A stretch of DNA of 22,914 nucleotides, taken from the NCBI GenBank assembly GCA_037447655.1, contig JBBHKE010000464.1:1-22914 (forward strand), given 5' to 3'. The DNA is from Zygnema cylindricum (lineage: Eukaryota > Streptophyta > Zygnematophyceae > Zygnematales > Zygnemataceae). The position numbers and the translations under genes are program-made. Below, one piece after another: positions 17,210 to 22,914 of the stretch; the stretch's first letter is position 1, and the number at the start of each line of letters is the position of its first letter. The notes below the pieces were generated by a model. That model searched no databases and had not been told where the DNA came from. It saw nothing but the letters and a program-made list of their open reading frames with translations.

Positions 17210-18030
17210 GATGCAAACATGGAATCAATATTAAAAATTTATAATTATCTCATATAGACTAACTTTTTTTTATTACTATTATTAGCATAAATATTATTAT
17301 ATGTCATTTATAAAATAAATTATTAAATCGATAAAATTGAGAAAGAAATTATTCTCAAAAGTCTTCAAAAAAATCTCTGATATTTATTTTTCAGCAAAAA
17401 TAAATTTATTTTTAAAAATTACATTTCTAATCATCCAATAAAACTAAAAAAAAAAAAAAAACTTTTTTATAAAAATATCGGATTTTTTTTTCTAAAAAAA
17501 CCTTCCATGAATCCAAAAAATCTAAAAAGAAACTGAAAAAGCTCTTCGAAAAACCTAAAAAAAAAACTCCAAAGAAACCTTAAAAAAAAAAACTTAAGAA
17601 AAAAAAAAAAAAAAAAAAAACTCTAACAAAATGTAAGAGAATCTTAAAAAAATCTGAAGAGTCTCTCAGTCTCCTGCGAAACAAGTAAATAAAAATAACG
17701 TTTAAAAGTTAATTTAGTTGAAAGGTAACTTTTTTTTTTGTCGATGATTGTTACTTCAAATCGAAAAAAAAAATGTTTTTTAAGAAAATAAAAAGAACTC
17801 AAAAATGAGGTCCAAAAGTTTATATAAAGAAAGAGAAAAACTTATCGACGATTATAACGAAAAAATTCGAAAAAAATCAAAATTAAGGTTTGAAAGTTTA
17901 AAATACATAAAAAAAACATGTAATTTTCATTATATGTGAAAAAAATAAAATTTCCATTTTAAATTTGGTCAAAAAAAAATCAAAATTGACGATCAAAGGT
18001 TAAATTAAATACATAAAAAAAATCCTATCC
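17210..18030. other. A-rich region, no gene seen, with a dispersed motif
   Basis: The plus strand is A-rich, with A-runs near 17446-17461 and 17604-17620. On the minus strand it looks like the T-rich introns of the hydroxylase gene. Three copies of an AACTTTTGRACCTCAATTTTGAG-like word occur on that strand near 17789-17820, 17872-17898 and 17980-18002. The same word occurs twice in intron 5. No exon is recognisable. Confidence 0.5.
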
Positions 18031-18552
18031 TCTCTTCCCTTCCATTCCCCTACAACTCCCCTCCCCCTCCCCCTCCCCCGCCCTCTCCCCTCTCCCTTCT
18101 CACCTCCATCCTCTCCCTCTCCCCCTCTACCTCTCCACTCTTACATTTCCCTGCTCCCCTCTCCCCTCTCCATATCCCTCTCCCCTCTCCCCCCTTCCTC
18201 TCCCTTTCCCTCTCTCCCTTTTCCCTCTCCCTCTCCCTCGCCCTCTCCTTCCCCTCTGCCCCTCCCACCTCCCCTCCCCCTTCCGCTCCTCCTCCCCTAT
18301 CCCTGCTTCCCTCTCCCTTCTCCCTTTCCCTCTCCCTCGCCCTTTCCTTCCCATCTGCCCCTCCCTCTCCCCCTCCCCCTTCCGCTCCCCCACCCTCCTT
18401 CCCTCCCCCCCCCCCTTTCCCTCCTCCCTCCCTCCCCACTCTTCCTCCCTACCCCCCCTCCCTCTCCCTCCCCCCCCCCTCTCCCTCCCCCCCCTCTCTC
18501 CCTCTCCCTCTCCCTCTCTCTCCCTCTCCCTCTCCCCCCCCCCCCCCCCCCC
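18030..18552. repeat. Polypyrimidine block ending in a 19-base C-run
   Basis: Almost only C and T, with CCCTCT, CCCCTCC and CCCTTTCC words, ending in a run of 19 C at 18534-18552. It contains an approximate duplication: CCCTTTCCCTCTCCCTCGCCCT recurs in related form near 18210-18260 and 18315-18360. Arg-Glu-Gly frames on the minus strand are artefacts. Confidence 0.9.
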
Positions 18553-18569
18553 TAACGGTAACGGTCACA

Positions 18570-18720
18570 ATCCCTTCAAATTATAAAAAAAATAAAAAAA
18601 ACCGTTTTCAAAAAATATGAAAAAAAAAATGAAAGTATATAAATTATAAAAAGTTTCAATTTAGTGCAATTTCTAGAAATAATAACAGAAAAACAGTTCC
18701 AAAGTAAAGAAATTGAAAGA

Positions 18721-18752
<32 letters not shown>

Positions 18753-18900
18753 CAAAAAGTGAAAAATCCCTTCAAAAAAAAAAAAAAAAAGATTCCTGAG
18801 ACAAAAGACAAAAGCATGCGAAAAAAAAAAAAAAAAAAATAATAAATAAAAAAAAATAAAAAAAAAATAAAAGAAAACAAAAATCTAAACTTTCAATTAC
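18570..18900. repeat. Poly(A)-rich block
   Basis: Several A-runs of 10-25 bases near 18718-18745, 18775-18790 and 18820-18839, joined by AT-rich sequence. No gene seen. Confidence 0.8.
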
Positions 18901-19021
18901 TTAACCGAAATAAATATGTTCAAAATGACGTTTCGACGATTACACCCCAAATGGTTCGAATGGCCATTATCCACACTATTTGTGGTAGGTGTGAGTGTAG
19001 AAACCGCCTTCAAAAAAAAAA

Positions 19022-19072
19022 AGCGAGGGAGGGAGGGAGGGAGGGAGGGGGGGAGGGAGGGGGGGATGGGAG
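19022..19072. repeat. GGGA tract
   Basis: About eleven imperfect GGGA units on the plus strand following an A-run. Along with the 3' untranslated region of the hydroxylase gene, it is one of the few places where the purines lie on this strand. Confidence 0.9.
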
Positions 19073-19286
19073 GGCACTTCGACCGATACTCCTCGATTCC
19101 GATATGTCGATGTCATCGTCCGTACACCAGTTCCTTCGAATGATTTTGTATTTTCAAACGTCCGTACAAAACCGTCGGATGACGCAATGTCGTAGTGCAG
19201 TATCTACCGTACAGTAGTTTGTACTTTTCGTCTCTATACGATTGAATATCGTATATAATACAGTGCGACTGCTGAAACTTCATTGC

Positions 19287-19344
19287 TGTACAGTACAGTA
19301 CAGTATGGGTATCGAACAAGCGCGAGTACTGTACTGTACTGTAC
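19287..19344. repeat. GTAC-repeat hairpin
   Basis: GTACAGTACAGTACAGTA at 19287-19304 is perfectly inverted as TACTGTACTGTACTGTAC at 19327-19344, with a 22-base loop. It could form an 18-bp cruciform or hairpin. It is built from the same GTACA words as the cluster upstream of the hydroxylase gene. Confidence 0.85.
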
Positions 19345-19912
19345 CGTTCTTTACCTTAGTGTACTTTTTTGGCCCTTGGGCTCAACAGCTCAACTGCTCT
19401 AGGATGGACAGATCGCACGTGCCAAGTGACAAGATTTTTGTCTTTTCTGCGTAGCTCCGACGATTCTAGTACCCTATGGGCGACGATAGTTGGCAAGCCG
19501 CCGATTGGAGCGTTCGGCTGTCAAATATTTTCCGAATATCGAAAAGTACGATAGAGATTTGGTTGGAGCGGCAGAATTCTCGGTGTGTCCGAATGTCGGT
19601 GGCATACTATTGGCTGCATAGCTTTGAAGTGTCCGCTTGTCGGTGACTTCTGACCGACATCGGGTGCCGCGTGGCCGTTGGCGAAAGGTTGTTTTCAATA
19701 ATGGTCCCGCGGGCACCGAATCGTGCAGGTTGGCACTTTGGCTGCTGCGTGGCATTGCTATTTACCTGATGTACATCAGTACGGAACAAACACATAGAAG
19801 CGACAGTCGTCATTACTTTCGGATCCCTTTATCGTTCTTGTCGCGATGCAAAAGGTTAAAATTGGAGTTTTTATTTGACACGTTCCGTCACAACATAGGA
19901 CTGCACAGCAGA
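19345..19912. other. Intergenic DNA of mixed composition, no gene recognised
   Basis: This stretch is less AT-rich than its neighbours. It holds overlapping open frames on both strands of up to about 127 codons, none with a motif I recognise. It may be unique intergenic sequence or a decayed gene. Confidence 0.35.
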
Positions 19913-20135
19913 GTAAACCGTGCATCGCTATTAGGGATAATATATTTTTCGCCACTTCAAACATCTTTTCTCGTACACACTTGTCGGATTTTCTATTTGA
20001 GACCGCCAATCGGAAGCTGAGAATGTTACCTCTTAATCGCAACCGTCAGATCCAGAATCCGACAAGTGTGTACGGAGAAAATATGTTTTTAAGGGGCGAA
20101 AAAGTCATTAACCCTAAAAGCGATTCAAGGAAAAC
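19913..20135. mobile_element. Short inverted-repeat element, family B, distal copy
   Basis: The left part (GTAAACCGTGCATCGCTATTAGGG, CGCCACTTCAAACATCTTTTCTCGTACACAC) and the right part (GTGTGTACGGAGAAAATATG, GGGGCGAAAAAGTCATTAACCC, AAGCGATTCAAGG) match 13716-13934, as does the centre TTGAGACCGCCAATCGGAAGC. Its ends have drifted. It contains no coding sequence. Confidence 0.75.
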
Positions 20136-21156
20136 TGCACTGTAGCTCCACACTGACAACGAGGTAATGTACGGAAAGATGACTTCAAAGTGGTGTACGG
20201 ACCAGATGTTCCCAGTCTTATGATCCCGACTACATGTGGCATATCGTATCGAGAATCGGTAGTTTGATTTCGATTGCCCGACCGCCAGGTTGTCTCACAG
20301 GCCGTACGATGTCAGATCTTTCGCATGTCTGTCGCCATTGCAAATCTGTAATACAGCATGGAGAATACGGTCGTCCTTGTACTTTCCATACGGATAATTA
20401 ATGCTTATTCGGTTAGCATGATTCTCAAGCGTGCCGTAAGAAAGAAACAAGTCTACGGCAGATCACTATCTAAGTTCCCCAGCTCAGATGCCCCCTGAAC
20501 ACGACACGTGTCCTAGTGTTTGCATTGAACAGAAAGCGGGCCCTAGAAATGAGAACATGGTCAGGCCTACACATGTGGAAAGATTGCTGTAGCGTCATTT
20601 CTGGCAAATAGAATCAACACTATATTTAACCTTCCGTTAGCCGGGCAGTTTCAAAGTCAGATAATCCCTTAATTTTCTTTATAAGTAACCGTACGATAAG
20701 TACAGGTCACATAAAAATTAAATGTAAGTTCGCGTGGACATCCTGTCGCCTCATTGTCAGTTTTTTTTGTTTTTTGTTCTTTAAGAGGTAAAAAATATTT
20801 TCCTTAAAGCTGACCGTCTGTGTACGGATTTGTACCAAAAATATCCACAATTATTATAATAGATGACTGTGTGTACGGAAATTGTTTCCTACTGTAAGTT
20901 TCTCAAATCAAGACGTTTCTGAACCGACACTTGCCACACTATTTAAAACACAAAACAAAAATTCCATAAATGTGTTTGACTTGTGACGTGTCAACAAAAA
21001 AGCTTATTCAAACTTTTTCCAAAAAATATTGCATTACGAAATTTTACGGAAATTTCCGTCGGAACATATTCCAATGTGTTCCGTTGACCTGAATGCCACA
21101 GTACACTGCCACGCTGCCCGTTGTTATTAACGTTAACTATTTAATACTATGGACGC
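20136..21156. other. Intergenic DNA, no gene recognised
   Basis: Mixed composition with many CGTAC and GTACGG words (for example near 20170, 20300, 20390 and 20820). No long open frame and no repeat array are visible. Confidence 0.4.
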
Positions 21157-21477
21157 GAAACTAAAATATACAATTCTAATTCAGCGAAAGCATACGTGGC
21201 AAATTCCAGTCCACTAATCAAAGGAACTATATCATTTCTGGCCAAAAGAAGTCGCGGCTGGATCCGAAACTAAAATATACAATTCTAGTTTAGCCCAAGC
21301 ACACTTGGTAGATTTCGGTCCACTAATCAAAAACATTATATCATTTTCGGCAAAGTCGGCTGGATGCAAAACTAAAACAAACAGTTCTAATTCACTGCAA
21401 GCAAACGTGGCATATTCTGGTCCACTTATCAAAAAAATTACATCATTTTCAGCCAAAATAAGTCGCGGCTGGAATAC
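21157..21477. repeat. Three tandem units of 102-109 bp
   Basis: Units start at 21157, 21266 and 21368 with (G/A)AAACTAAAA and run through TCTAATTCA, CA(A/T)ACGTGGCA, GGTCCACTAATCAAAA, ATCATTTTC and GTCGCGGCTGGA. They are clearly related but diverged. A short plus-strand frame with the repeated peptide SGPLIKK/FGPLIKN crosses two units, but the phase is not kept in the first, so I regard it as non-coding. Confidence 0.85.
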
Positions 21478-22630
21478 TGCTTCTAATCCTAATAAAGTAA
21501 TAATAAGTTAATAACGATAGGAGCTCCAGCTTTTAGGAAAACGTTACAAATAACGCATTTTTTTTACGTCCCGACAGCAGAAAAAATTGGAGTACGCTCC
21601 AATCAAAAATTTCAATGACAATTTAAATCCACACTATATAAATTTTAAGGTTTAATTTCCTAAAATAGCACGCGGCCGCTGACTCCATAATCATAACCAA
21701 AACTGGAAACCGAAAACGGCAAACTGACAAATCCAAAAATTCGGGCAGCATCCAGGGAAGCGAAGGGATAACGAACGTACAATTACCCGTACATCTTCGT
21801 ACTTTCGTACGACGACATCATTAATTCGACAAAGGAGGAGAATCGATACTATGCTATTTTCGTATACTGCTCTTTTTTTCGTATGCTTAATTTTTTCATA
21901 TTTTATTCATATGATCATTTTTTCCATATGCTCCTTTTTTCAGTTGCTAGAATCCATGGCAGTCTTCTGTCTTCTTTCTTCGCTTACATTAATGGCGTCA
22001 ACGATAACTTTTTTAGAAGTTTCCGTACGGTCTGTACGGACGGACTTGTAGTTTCAATCTCAAGAAACATGTCCGACTCTATCTCCAAAATTTTGACACG
22101 TGTGGAGACTTTTTCTTTTCAAATTAGTGGTACGGATCCTTCCAAAATTCTCTATTTTTTGTAGATTTCCAAGGAAAAAACTATTTTGTAAATTAAAATT
22201 GTATCTTTATTTTCAATCAGCTGTTTACAAAATTACACATTCCGTACTATAGGAAAGAGGAAGGAAAAACACCTAAAAAAGGAAAAAATTCACTGGTTTT
22301 TTTTTTATTTTTTTTCGGGAGATGTTGCAGCAATGTTGAGCAAGGAATCTTGGCAAATGTAAAAAAGTTAACCTAAAAAATCACATTTACTATTTGAAGT
22401 AACTTAATAATATAAAAAATATAATAAATAGTAATACAAAAAATAAAACTATTTTTCAGCAGTAGAAAAAAAACAATAGAAATTAAACAAAGAAACTTAC
22501 CTTCTTGCAAAAACATATTTGAACTTCAATAGGACTAAGAAAAAAAAATTGTGAATTAGAAAGAAGTGAAAAAAAAAGGAAGGAACCGCTCAATAGACTG
22601 TTTATTTATACCTACATTGAGCAACATCTA
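21478..22630. other. AT-rich intergenic DNA, no gene recognised
   Basis: It contains repeated CATATG and CGTATGC words within T-runs at 21845-21935, a GTACGGTCTGTACGGACGG block near 22023, and otherwise A- or T-rich sequence. Reading frames of up to 93 codons lack recognisable domains. Confidence 0.4.
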
Positions 22631-22634
22631 CACT

Positions 22635-22655
22635 CTTCTCACTCTCTCCCTCTCC

Positions 22656-22706
<51 letters not shown>

Positions 22707-22760
22707 TCCCCTCCCCCCCTCCCCCTCTTCCTCCCCTCTCGCTCGCTTTCCTCCCTCTCT
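22635..22760. repeat. CT-rich microsatellite
   Basis: CTCTCCCTCTCC words, then (CT)n near 22666-22701, then CCCTCC-type words. A second short CT block and a T-run of about 23 bases follow at 22830-22893. Confidence 0.9.
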
Positions 22761-22914
22761 TCTCCTCTCCCTTGCTTTGTATGTTATACATGTTCGTATT
22801 CATTTAAAAAGGAAAAGAAACTCTCTTCTTTTTCTCCCTCCCTCTGCATCTCTCTCTCTCCCTCCCCTTTCTTTTTTTTTTTTTTTTTTTTTTATTATTT
22901 TTGTTTTACAAAAC

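Noticed and set aside
16815-17257. Ser-Pro, Pro-Leu and Arg-Glu repeat proteins on both strands
   Set aside because: Translations of the CCCTCT array. There is no domain, and different peptides appear in every frame.
18050-18439. Gly-Glu-Arg-rich minus-strand frames
   Set aside because: Low-complexity translation of a polypyrimidine block, with no start context or neighbour supporting a gene.
22440-22540. Possible minus-strand exon end with a GTAAGT donor (ATGTTTTTGCAAGAAG|GTAAGT)
   Set aside because: Only about five codons, with no partner exon or homology inside the window. A chance donor in AT-rich DNA is as likely.

Overview
The window looks like nuclear DNA of a green-lineage eukaryote, most likely a streptophyte (a charophyte alga or an early-diverging land plant). 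I base this on one intron-rich gene whose product matches the plant-type prolyl 4-hydroxylase family with a C-terminal ShKT domain. The DNA around it is AT-rich and full of introns, short inverted-repeat elements and very long polypyrimidine microsatellites. No bacterial operon, phage gene or CRISPR array is visible. The species cannot be fixed from the sequence alone.

Layout. 1-3150: upstream intergenic DNA with several copies or ends of a short element ending in GTACACCGTGAATCGC-type termini, an 18-bp minisatellite and a direct duplication of about 490 bp (1384-1876 and 2401-2886). 3151-3596: putative promoter, holding a second type of inverted-repeat element and ten GTAC cores in 80 bp. 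3597-12188 (+): the prolyl 4-hydroxylase gene, eight coding exons, 341 residues. Its introns carry an 11-bp telomere-like minisatellite and a foldback element (intron 1), a CCTCCCT heptamer array of about 1.1 kb (intron 3), a partial copy of the start of exon 6 (intron 5), and tandem partial copies of the acceptor and start of exon 8 (intron 7). 12189-12485: decayed copies of the end of exon 8 in purine-rich DNA. 12490-22914: intergenic DNA with more short inverted-repeat elements (13511-13715, 13716-13934, 14755-14956, 19913-20135), a 470-bp hAT-like element (15867-16336), a tRNA-derived SINE-like head (16621-16700, minus strand), polypyrimidine and poly(A) tracts, a GTAC hairpin and a three-unit tandem repeat (21157-21477). 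I recognise no second protein gene.

The strongest observation is that the hydroxylase locus has been partly copied around its own exon edges. The starts of exons 6 and 8, with sequence from their upstream introns, recur as degenerate copies upstream, and the end of exon 8 recurs downstream. Two of the intron 7 copies keep an AG acceptor but lead to premature stops, so they could act as decoy splice sites. A second theme is a set of short elements that share termini but carry unrelated interiors.
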